Source: Haberlea rhodopensis (lineage: Eukaryota > Streptophyta > Magnoliopsida > Lamiales > Gesneriaceae). From it: 64,000 nucleotides of DNA. Below the pieces are notes generated by a model, which saw only the letters and a program-made list of their open reading frames with translations, ran no database searches and was not told the DNA's origin. The first letter of the stretch is position 1. Every line of letters begins with the position of its first letter. The DNA lies in the NCBI GenBank assembly GCA_907163345.1, contig CAJQUN010000039.1, forward strand, positions 3,170,361-3,234,360, in the 5' to 3' direction. This document shows positions 45,608 to 58,560 of the stretch, one piece after another. A program made the translations under genes and the position numbers.

Positions 45608-46560
45608 TTGCCCGCTTTGAAAAATACAAGGTTATTTTGTAATAGAGGAGAGAAGAATTTTTTAAATGAGTGGGAACAACTTAGAGAATTTAGGGCCAGA
45701 GTTGTTAAGTGCATTCATCAAATGAGCACCTATTTATGTGTGCAGATGTCTCTACATCAGTGTCGATTTAGTGATAATATTATTGTCTATTCGAAATCAA
45801 AGAAGGAGCATGCTGAACATCTGAGACTGGTAGTCCAAACTCTTCGCACCGAACATCTATATTGCATGTTATCCAAATGTGAAATTTGGATGGACAAGGT
45901 GTTATTCTTGGGCAATGTCATTTCTTTTGATCCAACCAAGGTCGAAGCAGTATTAAACTGGACAAGACCTTCGATTGCTCCTGGAAGCTTCATGGTTCAT
46001 CAGGATATTATCACCTTTTTGAAATTAGCTAAACCTATTACTCAGCTGACACAGAAAAATCAGAAATTTATTTGGTTAGATGAATGTGAAGTTAGTTTTC
46101 TAGAATTGAAGACGAGACTAACCACAACACATGTACTTACTATTTCTTCAAGTGTCGGAGGATATGTGGTATGCACATATTCATCTTCAAAAGGTTTGGT
46201 TTGTGGACTGATGCAACATAGCCAAGTTGTTTCTTATGTGTCTCGACAACTTAAATATGACGAAACTTATCATGTTCATTATCTTGATCTGTCAACTATT
46301 GTTTTTGCTTTAAAGATTTGGCAGCGGTACTTATACGTGGAAAATAATTGTTATTTATTCAGACCACAAGAGCTTGAATACTTGTTCTCTCAATCTGATC
46401 TCAATATGAAGCAATCTAGGTGGATCTCCTGAAGGATTATTGTACAATTCAATATCACCCTGGACAGGTGAACGTTACTACGGATGCGCTCAGTCGTAAA
46501 GTTCATGAATCTGTCCTAACTTCTGCTCTTGTCACCAAAGTACATGATGATTTCAATTGT
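45608..46560 (+). pseudogene. Ty3 RT/RNase H fragment
   Basis: Reads DNIIVYSKSKKEHAEHLR, SKCEIWMDKVLFLG, then the RNase H line VVSYVSRQLKYDETYHVHY, FALKIWQRYLY and, after a stop near 46432 and a frame change, YHPGQVNVTTDALSRK. The two catalytic aspartates before IIVYS appear as DN, not DD. No LTRs or flanking duplications are visible. Confidence 0.85.
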
Positions 46561-47100
46561 TATTTTATTCCATTTTGAAAGTAATAATTTAGTTGACTAA
46601 AAATTAGAGTAAATTGCAAAAATCCTCGACTCAATTTGCTCATCACTATCGCTCGTAGTCGTTGTTGTATTTGTAATACACGTAAAACACATACTGTCTA
46701 ATAAAAATATAGGTTTTCAATTCCTATATTTCCATTTATTTTTCAACTATAATACCGTTAAGAAGACAAATTCATCGGAATATTGAAATATATAATTGAT
46801 CCGCTGATTTTTTATCAATGATATTTAACATAAACTCCAGTTCCTAGACAAAAAATCCTATCTACATCCCTGTATTCAAGTAGTTCCAAAATTCATAAGG
46901 GAATAGATACTAGTTGCCAAAACTTGATTCTCAAAGGCCATTCAGCTCTCTTTAAGATATTTCCACCAAAATATCCCAACTCAAGATCCTTTTAAGGCGT
47001 GTAATCTAATCCTCAGAAATAGATAAGCGTAAATAAGGGAGAATTTTAATTCTTGTTATAATTATCCTCACGTACATTGAGTAACAGCTGATTCTAATGC
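46561..47100. other. AT-rich spacer, no gene seen
   Basis: TTAGAGTAAATTGCAAAAATCC near 46604 resembles one end of the GGGTAAAT-type MITE class seen at 38456, but no opposite end is found. Otherwise nothing recognised. Confidence 0.4.
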
Positions 47101-47591
47101 ATGGAAACTGAGCCTGACTCAGAAGAACTTACAATCGGGAGCAAATCCAGTCGCCATCCAACAACTCGTTAACAGTTGATGAAGAGTTTTTTGCCGAATC
47201 GTCCCTCTTTCTACCTAAAAACCATGAAGACTTGCACAACTTACATTCGTCTTCTTCAGGATATGATGGCCAACGGGGACTTAAAAAGTTGCATTCAGGA
47301 GTTTTGTGTGGTTGGATTTCTTGGATTGCTCGTGGGTTTCGGGTTGGGTTTTGGTCGTTTGCGTTGACAATGGGCGGCGGATTTGCTGTAGTGGTGCTGG
47401 TCTCTTTGTTGCATAGAGGAATGCTGATATGGAAAAAGAACTTGCAGCTGAACAGAAGCAAGGAGAGTCACCTTGTTCTTATCAAAGATAAAGAGAACAG
47501 AATCAACCAGCTTTTACTCGAAATCGCCCGAATGAATGAAGTTTTACGAGCAGGCCGAAGGGTTCGGGTTCTTCGAGTAAATGAGATGTAA
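47101..47591 (+). pseudogene. Candidate host gene relic: small membrane protein
   Basis: ATG 47101 opens METEPDSEELTIGSKSS, stopped by TAA at 47170-47172. In a frame one base off, an open frame runs from 47118 to the TGA/TAA region at 47589: acidic (VDEEFFAESS), then a hydrophobic segment (FALTMGGGFAVVVLVSLL, 47361-47415), then a basic, heptad-like tail (KDKENRINQLLLEIARMNEV, RVRVLRV). The layout of an acidic N-terminus, one membrane span and a basic coiled coil resembles small plant membrane proteins. It has no TE motif. A 1-nt indel would join the frames. I cannot name it; a functional gene with an unseen intron is possible. Confidence 0.45.
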
Positions 47592-47749
47592 CAGAACGTT
47601 TATCATGAATCAAGTTTCTGGTTCTATTCCCTTGTTATATGGATGCATAAGCAAGAAACTGCAGTTCATATTCATAGGATCATTGTGTGCATAGACAAAA
47701 TAAGTCCGCCTTCTGTATTTTACTATAATAGAAGAGTGAGATTCTATTG

Positions 47750-48172
47750 TAACTGTCAGACAGTTTTTGTCTGAACAGATCGAGAGACTAGGAGTTCCAG
47801 TCTGGTAGTGGGATAAATCCAGCTGAATCGGGGTTGTACAAGTGGTTGTATTACTCAAAGTCTTCTAGTGTATCCTTCCTTAATTGGAAGAAGGGGAGAC
47901 GTAGAAGGATTATACCACCTTCGAACTTCCAGAAACATATCCTGTCTATTCTCATTTTGTGCTGAGTTACAATCATTAAGCCATCAAGCCGTTCTTACTA
48001 GTCAAGAACAAACCGTACCGCACTCTTATATTCAGTGGTCTGTTCTGCTCATAAGTTGATTAAGAAATAGATTTCACTCACTAACCCGAGAGAAATCAAT
48101 AAGGATTAATTTTTAAGGAGTGTTCCTTCACCCCCCCCCCCCCCCTCTAAACACTCCGGACCGATCCTAACA
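47750..48172 (+). repeat. LTR 3' part of Copia-C
   Basis: Ends CCGGACCGATCCTAACA. GGAAGAAGGGGAGACGTAGA and CTTCGAACTTCCAGAA match the minus strand of the Copia-H LTR near 36940-36990. A run of 15 C at 48131-48145 precedes the end. The left limit is uncertain. Confidence 0.65.
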
Positions 48173-48174
48173 AG

Positions 48175-48186
48175 TGGTATGAGAGC
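48175..48186 (+). other. Primer binding site of Copia-C
   Basis: TGGTATGAGAGC, one mismatch to the TGGTATCAGAGC consensus. Confidence 0.8.
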
Positions 48187-48219
48187 GGGTCGTCTTAATC
48201 ATCAAAGATACTTGGATTG

Positions 48220-50172
48220 ATGGCTTCATTCAACAAGATTCCCATGTTCTCAAAAGAAGATTATGATGATTGGAGAATCAGAATGCAAGCTCATCTGGCA
48301 GCACAGGATGACGATATGTGGTACGTCATAACAGACGGACCAATGAAAATATTAAAAGTAAATCCTGCACTAGGAGGACAAAGTGGCGAACCTCAGATGA
48401 TCAAAAAAGAAAGGTCCACCTGGACAAATGAAGAAAGGAAGAAAGCCAATATAGACAACGTAGCCAAAGACATCTTGTTCAAAACATTGGACAAGAATAT
48501 GTTCAGTAAGATCAAAATGTGCTCAACCGCCAAAGAAATTTGGGAGAAGATAGCACAGCTATGTGAAGGGAACGACCAGACTAAAGAAAACAAATTGACT
48601 GTAGCTCTACAAAAATTTGAGGGCATAAAAATGAAGCTTGGAGAAACTCTAAACGAGTTCGATGAAAGAGTCACTGGCATTATCAATGAACTAAATGGTC
48701 TGGGTAAGGAATACTCTAACAGAGAGATTGCTCTGAAGGTAAGGAGAGCATTGCCAAAGGAATGGGACGTCAAAACAATTGCAATGAGGGAGTCTAAAGA
48801 TCTGAACAAAGTTGAACTCCATGATCTTTTCGCAGATCTTAAGGCGTATGAGTTTGAACTGATCACCAGAGGAGAAGCAGAACCATTCATCTCTCAACCA
48901 AACAAAGCACTGGCAGCCATTCCAGACCAAACCACCCCTTCAACAGACCGATCTATAGAACAGATAAGTAATGATGCTATGTCATTATTTATCAAGAAAT
49001 TTGGTAAATTCATGTCTAAGAACAAACGGAATTTCAAACCTTCTCATCACTATAAATCGAGAAAAGACGATGCTGTTAATGATCAGGCTTGCTACAATTG
49101 TGGTAAGACCGGACACTTTATTGCAGACTGCACCAGACCAAAGAAAGATGAAAGAAAAGAAAGGCATCGTGATGAAAAGAAAAAGAAGCGTTACAAAGAC
49201 CATAAAAATCATCATGGGAAATCCCAAAAGGTTCTGGTAGCAGAGGAAGGTAACAACAAATGGGCTCAGACTGACTCAGAATCAGAAAGTTCAAAATGTT
49301 CATCCAGTGAAAGCGAAGAGGAAATCCAATGTCTAATGGCAGACGAAGAAATGAGTCAAATGGATGAGGTATTCTATCTTGATTCAAATGAATTCACACG
49401 ATAAGAGCTCATGTCTGCACTGCAAGACATGGCTAATGATTATAAATATTAGCTGAATCATTTGAGAAAACTAAAGCTAGCCAATGATCAAATAGATGAG
49501 CATATCAAACCAAGCTGCTCTGAGCTGGATGAATGCAATAATCTAAAGATCGAGCTGAATAAGCTGAAAATCTCTTAAGAACAGCTCCATGAAGAAAATA
49601 AGAGAATTAGCACACAAAATGCTAAACTTTCTCATATTTTCAAAACATGGACAAAATCAAGAGCATCACTGGAAGAATTGCAAGAGGTACAAAGAAATGC
49701 CGGTGACATTACTGGCATAGGCTTTGACATCAATGATTGCACCAAAGATGAATCTGAATTGTTGCTGGTAAAGAACAAAGTCAAACAAATGACATTTGTT
49801 AGATCTAGCACAATATATGAAACCGAAGTGCCTACAATTCAAACGGGAGTCTCCTTCGAAGATCAAGGTTTGAGAAAAGGAATTGGATACATTAACCAAG
49901 CCAAAGAAAAGGCATCAGCAAGCTTTGTGTCTATCAGACCAAACCTAAAGGTGCAAGATCTAAGGCAAGGAAGACCATTCAACTACCATAACTCAAAACC
50001 AGTTCAACGAAGATTTAGATTACCTTATAAGAATCAAAGGATTCCATATCGCACACATCATCACACACAACATCGAAACAGATCAGCTCACATCACACCA
50101 GACACACACAAGCCATTAAAGCTGATTCAGGTGTGGGTTCCCAAAGGGCTAATCTGTTCTGGACCCAAGTAG
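48220..50172 (+). pseudogene. Copia-C gag, nearly intact then interrupted
   Basis: ATG 48220 (MASFNKIPMFSKEDYDDW) opens 394 codons without a break: gag core, zinc knuckle CYNCGKTGHFIADC, a Lys-rich stretch (KKKKRYKDHKNHH) and an acidic Ser/Glu-rich stretch. TAA at 49402, then stops near 49450 and 49576 interrupt a long helical tail; a final frame 49678-50172 ends with VWVPKGLICSGPK. The long gag with coiled tail is typical of SIRE. Homologous to the minus-strand gag at 35427-36666. Confidence 0.9.
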
Positions 50173-50241
50173 GATTGCGTACCAACAGTAATTATGCTTG
50201 ATGACAGGTACTGAAGAAACAAGTGTCGGACTGGTACTTCG

Positions 50242-51739
50242 TGTTGGGATATGCCCTAAGACATATCATTAGATATTGTTTATGACATACAATGTAATAT
50301 GATTTTATGAATGGCAATTCATTATTATATATTATTCTTTTAACTGTGCAATATGAATTAATATATATGTTAATGTCCTTAGAATAATATTGTATTATTC
50401 TTAAAGATGTCCCTAGTCAAGTATTATCATGAATAGGGATAATGATAATACGTAGAGACTAGTATGTGTTGATTGATGAATTGTTCATTGATATGAGATA
50501 TCAAATCAATACATGGGTACATGTTAGAGAACGATGTACTGGACAGACCCACCATGAGAATGCAACATGGATAGTTATATGATTGTCATATGCAATTCTC
50601 ATAGTGATAATAATGTATGTAATCCTTATGACTTGTGATCATCAGAGATCCCAACATAAGGAGTTATGTATCTTGATATTGTCAAACGTTACCCGTAACA
50701 GGGTATACTATAAAGGCGACTATTGGATACACTACGAATTATGTAGAGGGATGTTGACTGATCGAGATAGGATTTGTCCCTCCTATATAACAGGAGATGT
50801 GTTTGGCCCTTGATCAAGTGAGAACTAAAATGCATGGCCATGCTCGAATGAGTCGATATGAGATATCGAGCTTATTCGTTTATTCTAGTTCTACTTGGGG
50901 ATCAAGAAATAAAGATTGAATATACGAGTATGACTATTCCATGACTCGTGTTCAATCTAAACACAAAGGACAAAGGGATTAAGTTACATGGTTAATATTA
51001 TCACAAGTTCTAAAGGTTATGTCGAGTCATTGACATTCTTGTAATTTGGGTAGCCTTGATGTGTTGCTAGACACCGCTCTTTGCTTGTAACATAAAATGA
51101 GATTTTATGTCACTGCCAACATTACAAGATCCTATCGGGTCGCACAAAAGATTAAATCGAGAAGGGAAATTAAATTCATTGGATGAATTAATTAATTAAG
51201 AAGAGTCTTAATTAAGTGATTAAAATGTTTTAATTAAAATCATGGGCTTAAGCCCATGAGGCTTTAAGAAAGCCTTTAATTAAATCATATATATAAAATA
51301 ACAAGGTGATTAATTGTTAATTAATTCCTTGATAATATTATATCAAAACCAAAACCTAGACAATCACAAGCTCTCGGCCGCCTCCTCCAAGCCGTGAGCA
51401 TCACCGCCGCCGCCGTGTGGTTTCTTGGTGGTTTGAAGGCGGTCGTCGATCGGTTATTGTAACCGTGAGTCTTGTTTGTTCAAGAATAAGCCTAGCAACT
51501 CATTCTTGAACATCCCTTGTTCGTTTAATCGTGTGGATACCGTTGAGGCAAGACCTTGGAGGTATTGCTCGCGACTCGGGATCGTTGGACATGGTGCTCC
51601 GTGGAATCTGCTCAAACACGCTACAAGGGTGAGACCTTTTGTAAACCTTTATCCGATATGAATCCCTATGTATAGATCCGGTGTTTAGTAATCCAAAAAT
51701 TTTATTCCGCTGCGTTGTATGCTCTAAGGATTACTTTCA
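50242..51739 (+). repeat. 5' LTR of Copia-B
   Basis: 1498 bp, opens TGTTGGGATATG, ends TACTTTCA. Aligned with 6819-8329; the last 400 bp diverge most. TATATAA at 50784-50790; hairpin pair at 51241-51275, where stem 1 has become the perfect 18-bp palindrome CATGGGCTTAAGCCCATG. Confidence 0.95.
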
Positions 51740-51740
51740 G

Positions 51741-51753
51741 TGGTATCAGAGCC
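51741..51753 (+). other. Primer binding site of Copia-B
   Basis: TGGTATCAGAGCC, one base after the LTR end, as in Copia-A. Confidence 0.9.
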
Positions 51754-53493
51754 AGGTTCAAGGCTCATATCGGATTTATGTGGTTAAATAGTTTAATCAT
51801 ATTAGAATTAATATTGCATGCTATTTGAAACTGTATGAACATATATGATATGTTAATATTTAGTTTGTGAAAATCATCGTAAAATTGTATTTGATATAAT
51901 TGGCGAATAATCAAATTTATTGGGCAATGTTTTCGGCCACCACCATGCTTTTGACCCACGGCTTTGCCACGTGAGGGCTAGGGGTTTCGGACTCCTATGC
52001 TCGAGATGGCCTAGTCGTTGTTGCTCATGTTCATGCATGGAGGTTTCGAGACATGGATGAGTTTTGAACTCTTTGGCTCGATAATGGTTCTCGCATGCAT
52101 GGATTAGTGACTTCACCACATGAGAGCTAGGGTTTTCGAACCTTTGGCTCGAGATGGTGGAGCCAACCCTGTGCATGGCCTGACCGTGACTCGTGGCTAA
52201 CAAATTACGGCGTTTCGAACAAGATGGCTCGATGAAAACCCAAGGTGGTGCGTGACGGTTAGGGTTTGGAACCCTAGTGCCTCCGCCGCTCGCTCAAGGC
52301 TCGGCCATGGGCTAGGGTTTCAAACCCTAGGCCCATAATTGGTCCAGCCGTGCGCTTTCGTGGTTCGAACCATGGTGGTTCGTGGCTTAGTCGCTTTAGT
52401 TCGTGGCATGTGATGTCCCGAGCGTACGATAATTTTTCAAAAAATTATTTTACAGTTTTAATTAGAATTAAATTTAAAATGTTTAGAATTTAATTAATTA
52501 AAAGTTAATGCATGCTTTATGTGTTGTTTGAGCATGGTGCGTGGTTATAGCCCTTTGACCTATTAGATAGGATTTGTGAATGTTTGCAATTTTTAATACG
52601 ACCTGCGTGTCGTGCCTTCTCTATTTTATTCAAAATGTTATCCCTCCCCTATGTTCCCCTCGAATGTGAATCGAGGAATTCTATATCTTGTAAATAGTAT
52701 AGTTTAATTGTTGATGGTGATCAATGAAGATGGAGCATCGTGCCGGGATGAGGAGGCCATTCACAAATTGGAGCCAAAGGAAGGTGCTTGTGTAGTTACC
52801 TTAGGTTGACTCTTAGGATTTTCTCATTGGCTTGAGAAAATCGTTAGTAGGGGCTATAACCATGTCACATTTAATTATGTATGTTGATGCATGATTTATC
52901 TTATGCTTTAGATTGATAATTGTATTACACATATATGTAGATATGTATACAACTATATGTAGTGGACATATTTTAAATTATCAAACTAATCATGAGATCA
53001 ATAAATCCCTCTAAAATATTAAGTTTTAGATGCTTTCCAAAATTAAAAGTACTCATCAAAAACTTCGATTGTACATATGTGGGTTTGCCAAATCAAAGCA
53101 CCGTGGCAATCTTAGTAAGGCGCGAAAGGATAAAAGTGATATCCGTTATACTTTAAATTGGGTACGACTTAACTAGGTTATCTCAATAGGATTGGGAACC
53201 TAGAGGCATAGGTTGTATAATAATTCATTTGATGAATTGAACAAAGCGTTGTTCGTCCAACTATCCAAGAATTATATGTGATGTAATTGACAAAGTGTTG
53301 TCTACCTAAATAACCGAGTCTTGGGCGATTAGCCAAAGCTAACTCAAGATTAGGCGAAATATGGATCTTGGCCCACTAAAGGTTTTGAGGGTTGATATTT
53401 TTTAAACAAAATAGTGGGAGCATCATTTAATATAAGACCATGTTAAATGATTAAATCATAAACTTATTTTGCATATTTATATTGTAGATATCC
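51754..53493 (+). other. Untranslated leader of Copia-B
   Basis: No gene. Collinear with 1151-2842 except for a diverged repeat zone at about 51975-52330, where several CTAGGGTTT...AACCCTAG-like units appear in eroded form, the clearest at 52311-52330. Confidence 0.75.
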
Positions 53494-55575
53494 ATGGCAA
53501 CTAACAACGTAACAAGCACTTTATCACTGCGATCGGTCCTTGATAAGGACAAATTAAATGGGACAAATTTCCTAGACTGGCATAGGAACTTGAGGATAGT
53601 CCTCAAATAAGAAAAGAAACAATATGTCCTAGAGGAACCCTTACCTGCTGAGGAACCTCCCCTAACGGCTACAAGAGCCAAAAAAGATGCTTACAAGAAG
53701 CATCAAAGTGACGCACTTGATGTTGGGTGCCTTATGCTTGCCACCATGAACTCTGAGCTTCAGAACCAACATGAGGAAATGGAGGCGTTTGATATGATCG
53801 AGCATCTTAAGCAACTGTACCAACAACAAGCTAGACAAGAGAGGTATGACGTCTCTAAGGCGTTATTCCAGTGTAGAATGGTGGAAGGAAGTCTGGTTGG
53901 AACTCATGTACTCAAGATGATTGGGTATATTGAGAATCTGGAGAAGCTGGGTTTTCCTTTGGACCAAGAGTTGGCCACTGACGTGATCTTGCAATCGTTG
54001 CCTGAAAGCTTCAGTCAATTTGTCTTAAATTACAATATGATTGAAATTGAGAAGACACTACCACAGTTACTTGGCATGCTTAGAACTTTTGAAGCAAATA
54101 GCAAGAAGTCTAAACCTACAAATGTTCTTATTGTGAATAAGAACAAAGGAAAGACTAAAGCTAAGAACTTCAAGAAAAACAAGAAGGTCTTTGTTAAATC
54201 TAAGCCAAAGTCATCTGCACTGAAACCAAAGGGAGGGATAGCGAAGGAAGGGAACTGTTTCCATTGCGGTGAGACCGGCCATTGGAAAAGAAACTGCAAA
54301 GTATATCTGGAGGATCTAAAGAAAGGAAGTGTGACTTCCACTTCAGGTATTTTTGTTATAGAAGTCAATTTATCTACTTCTTCATCATGGGTATTAGATA
54401 CTGGATGTGGATCTCACATTTGTGTAAATGTGCAGGACCTCAAAAAGAGTAGATTGTTGGCGAAATGCGAAGTTGATCTCCGAGTTGGAAATGGAGCAAG
54501 AGTTGCTGCATTAGCTATAGGGTATTATCATTTATCTTTGCCTTCTGGTTTATCGTTGATTTTAAAAGATTGTTATTTTGTGCCTTCAATTACCAAAAAC
54601 ATTATTTCTATTTCTTGTTTGGACAAGTATGGATTCTCATTTATTATAAAGGACAACTGTTGTTCCATTTATTTAAATGATATGTTTTATGCTAGTGCAC
54701 AAATGGTAAATGGTCTTTATTTATTAAATCTTGATATACCTGTCTATAACATAAATACTAAAAGGATTAAAAATAATGATTGTAATCCGACTTATCTCTG
54801 GCATTGTCGCTTGGGCCACATAAACGAGAACCGCATATCTAAACTTCATAAGGATGGAGTATTAGATTCATTTGATTTTGAATCATATGAAACATGCGAA
54901 TCTTGTTTAATGGGCAAGATGACTAAAGCCCCTTTCAAGGGACATGTTGAAAGGGCAAATGTTTTATTGGGACTAATACATAGTGATGTATGTGGACCAA
55001 TAAGTACACTTGCTAGAGGTGGTTTTCAATACTTCGTTACATTTACTGATGACCTCAGTAGATATGGGTATGTGTACCTAATGAAGCATAAGCATGAAAC
55101 CTTTGAAAAGTTCAAAGATTTCAAGAATGAAGTACAAAACCAACTTGGCAAAAGTATCAAAATCCTTCGATCAGATCGAGGAGGTGAATACTTAAGCCAA
55201 GAGTTTCACGACTATCTAAAGGAGTGTGGGATAGTCCCACAACTCACTCCTCCGTATACTCCACAATGGAATGGTGTATCCGAGAGGAGAAATCGAACCT
55301 TGTTAGACATGGTTAGATCAATGATGAGTCATGCAGATCTTCCGATATCGTTTTGGGGACACGCTCTAGAAACAGCGATTTTCTTACTAAACCGTGTTCC
55401 ATCTAAATCAGTGGAAAAGACACCATATGAGATATGGAATGGGAAGCGTCCTAGTATGTCTTTTATGAAGATTTGGGGTTGTGAGGCTTTCGTTAGACGT
55501 CACGCCACTAACAAACTTGGACCCAAATTTGATAAGTGTTTATTTGTGGGGTATCCTAAGGAAACGAAAGGATAC
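53494..55575 (+). pseudogene. Copia-B gag-pol, first part
   Basis: ATG 53494 (MATNNVTSTLSLRSVL). TAA at 53608 where Copia-A has CAA (C to T). Thereafter open: gag, zinc knuckle CFHCGETGHWKRNC, protease LDTGCGSH, integrase WHCRLGH...CESCLMGK, DVCGPIS, FTDDLSRYG, GVSERRNRTLLD. The frame is cut at ...KETKGY by the TR-GAG LTR and resumes at 62850. Translation past the stop could only start at the downstream ATG 53734. Confidence 0.93.
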
Positions 55576-57185
55576 TGGTAGCGTTTATCGCGTACGCCCA
55601 AATTTTCCCTCTCAAGTTAATAACAGTAATGAATGTAGTAGCGTGAGTAGGGATCGATCCCACGAGGAAGGTTATATCTTTGTGTTAACTTATGCAAACT
55701 AAAATAAAAAGGGGGTTTTGAAATCAATTGAATGATACTACTACTATGATGCAAAATTAAACTAGATGAATTAACTTATGAGAAAAGAGCGATTCTCGGT
55801 TTTCGGTTAACTTTACAATTGGCGTTTACTATCTTGGTCATCGATCTACACATATGATTCAATTTTCTTATGAATATTCATCGTGGACGTTTAATCCAAT
55901 AATCAAAGTCCTATCTCACCTTAAGTTTAGTTAAGTAGCCCAAGCGTTCTAGTTTAACCCTTATCAAACAATCAATCAAAATACAAGCGATTAAGATTTA
56001 AATCGATGATAGCATACGAACTAGTGAGATCGATGAAGCTAAACAACAAAATCCAAGCGTCTATGTTTAATCTAGTCAATTGTTTTTCCTAAGAATTAAC
56101 AAACTCACAAGCGGGATTTAATTAATCTTAGTTGCTTCGTAAATTAGAGGGATCAAACGATTCCGTATTTGATATCTAATTTAGCGTTAAATTGTATGAA
56201 CAATAGCTAGGTGATCAATCCAACAATCATGCATAACAATTATGAAAAATCAAATCAGAAAAATAATTGATACTCAAAGAAAAACAACAATCAAAACTTA
56301 TCTCACAAGAATCGTAAACATCCAATGTATCGTTTTCCTAAACCGAGAATCACAAAAGTATTTAGCTACTCATAACTAGATTAAAAACAATCAAAATTAA
56401 TCTAAAAAACATCAAACTAATAGGAGAAGAAATAGTTACTAAAAGGAAGCACGATTCCGGCTTGTCGATTCCGTCCTCGTTCTTCACAAAAGTTGAAAGG
56501 AAAAATCTCTAAAATCTCAAAATTATTCTAAGGTATGAAATTATCCTTAATATGAGGTAAAAATCGTGTATATGAGGTATGGAGGCTGATGGAGTAGGGT
56601 AAAATCCATGTGGGAAGGAAAGAAATCAAGTTTTTACACTTTCCAAAACTCTGCTGGCGTAGCTACGCCTGAAAGTGGCGTAAAGACGCCTGGTGACGTG
56701 TCACAAAAATGGCTTTATGCGTTTCTGGCGTAATTACGCCTCATAATGGCGTAGCTACGCCTGTCCATGCCGTAGCGTTGGCGTAATTACGCCTGTGAAT
56801 GGCGTAATTACGCCTGTCCTCCATTTTTCTGGCGAGTTTCGTATTTTGGCCATAACTTTCACATACGAACTCCGAATTCGACGAGTCAGCTGTCCACGCG
56901 AAGATAACTCGAAGTTCTACAACTTTTCTATGGACCATATTTCCAAAAAGTGGCTCAAACATATAGAAATTTGAGGAGAAAGAAGCAACATGTGTCTTGT
57001 ATTCTGGTTTTTTCCTCTTTTCTTCAACTTTATTGCTTCTTTCATCATTTTAGCTTGATTTCTTCACCTTTCCCTACATTTACACAAATATACGATTAGG
57101 TAGCATATGTATCAATTTATCCATCAAAATATACCAAATCGTAGACAATTAAGCGCAATAGATGTGTCTATTTCTAGTCACATCA
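55576..57185 (-). repeat. TR-GAG LTR (3' in element sense)
   Basis: Edges TG (55576) and CA (57185) next to GATAC on the left. Carries five GGCGTA-N2-TACGCC-type units at 56656-56814, one more than the other LTR because of a 21-bp duplication. Confidence 0.95.
56656..56814. repeat. Palindrome cluster in TR-GAG LTR
   Basis: Perfect 14-bp palindromes GGCGTAGCTACGCC (56656-56669 and about 56746-56761) and GGCGTAATTACGCC (about 56724-56737, 56780-56793, 56801-56814), with an eroded GGCGTAAAGACGCC. The partner LTR lacks the last copy. Confidence 0.9.
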
Positions 57186-57200
57186 AACACCCCCATACTT
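57186..57200 (-). other. Polypurine tract of TR-GAG
   Basis: Minus strand reads AAGTATGGGGGTGTT before TGATGTGACTAG, the start of the 3' LTR in element sense. Confidence 0.8.
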
Positions 57201-58560
57201 AATCTTTACTCGACCTCGAGTAAATCAGATAAAACTACAATATTTTTTTCTTGGCTCATAGGTTCATAACAAAGCAACTTGTCCTCACTTTAATGCCCCA
57301 ACAATTTTAACATGCACAGTAATGAAAGGCGGTGAAAAGTTAACAGTGGAACAAGTTCAATCCCTATACATTTCATACTCAACAAAATAGTGAACGTGTG
57401 TGTGTGGTCATAAACAAGTGTTGTGTACAAATTATAGTTCCAAAATATGTAAATCCACAATAGTTCAAGTCATACACTAACACAAGTATAAGCTCACTTG
57501 CACACTCTTCTCCACTATCTTAGCTACTTTGCAAACATAAATCAAGTAGGTCTTTATTAGCTTGTAGCTTGGCCTAGGTATTGGCTTATGAAATAAGGAT
57601 AAAGATATATCAAGTAAGAGAGTATGATGATATGCACACTAAAACTTCTCTTCTTGCATGAATTTTTCAAACCTTGTTCATTTTTTTTTTCAAGGTTTAT
57701 TTCAACAATTTTTCAATCTTTTGTGCCTTGGCTCCCCTCGGAGTCATATTTTTATCAAATTTCTCAAGGCATTCCTTTTCTTTCATGTATTTCATTCTTT
57801 TGACAATAACGTTCACAAATATAATTCAATGAATTTCCTAGTGCATTTGAATGAAATACATCATACTCCCTTAAAAGGTATGGATTAAAAGCATATTTAG
57901 GCTAAAAGGGTAGGATGATAAGCTAGTCAAGGAATGTTGAATGGGAGTCTTTAGTATGCTTAGCATACTACCATTCTTTTACATTAAAGCTCAAAAAGGG
58001 TACTAGTGATTGATTTTCTTTACTTGGTAGGCTTGAAAGGCTCAAACGCATCAAAGATTGCCTATATCACTTTCATGTTCGCAAGTAGTCTAGATATACG
58101 CCTCAAAGAGCATGTAGTTAAGTTCTAGCATGTATTAGAGACTTCTTAAGACTATCACAAAGTTCACACAATCTTCACTAAGCTATGCACACTTCACAAG
58201 CTATGACAATAATGTGCTCAAAATATTCAACTACTAAGTTAAAGTAAACTTTGCATTAGAGTTCAAAGTGTTCCAAGGTTAACAATTCACCTATGTTCAA
58301 AAGCATGCATGATATCAATTAGGTTTCATCATGGGCTAGTGAATCTAAGCATGTGTTCATTACTAACTATGAGCTCAAAATTTTCAAATTTTTGATTTTT
58401 TTTTTATTTTTGTAATAGAAAAACAATAACACACTACTAATCCCTCCCCCATACTTAAATCGTACATTGTCCCCAATGTAAGACAAAAATACAAGAAAAG
58501 AGAATCTAACTACTAAAGCAAAAATAAATAAATAAAAGGGAGAAAGGAAACTAACTCCCC
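57201..58560 (-). other. Non-coding 3' region of TR-GAG
   Basis: AT-rich with no credible ORF. Similar in position and composition to 31386-32820 of Athila-G. Confidence 0.7.

Larger units (their letters stand above)
47600..50236 (+). mobile_element. Copia-C: SIRE-like Copia, cut by Copia-B
   Basis: LTR end, primer site and gag are present; protease onward is missing because Copia-B inserted at 50242. The last readable Copia-C sequence, GACTGGTACTTCG, is where SIRE elements begin the protease line DWYLDSG. The remainder should lie beyond the right window edge. The LTR start is not defined. Confidence 0.75.

Noticed and set aside
47129..47461. Minus-strand 110-codon ORF
   Set aside because: Antisense shadow of the candidate membrane-protein frame at 47118-47589; low-complexity translation.
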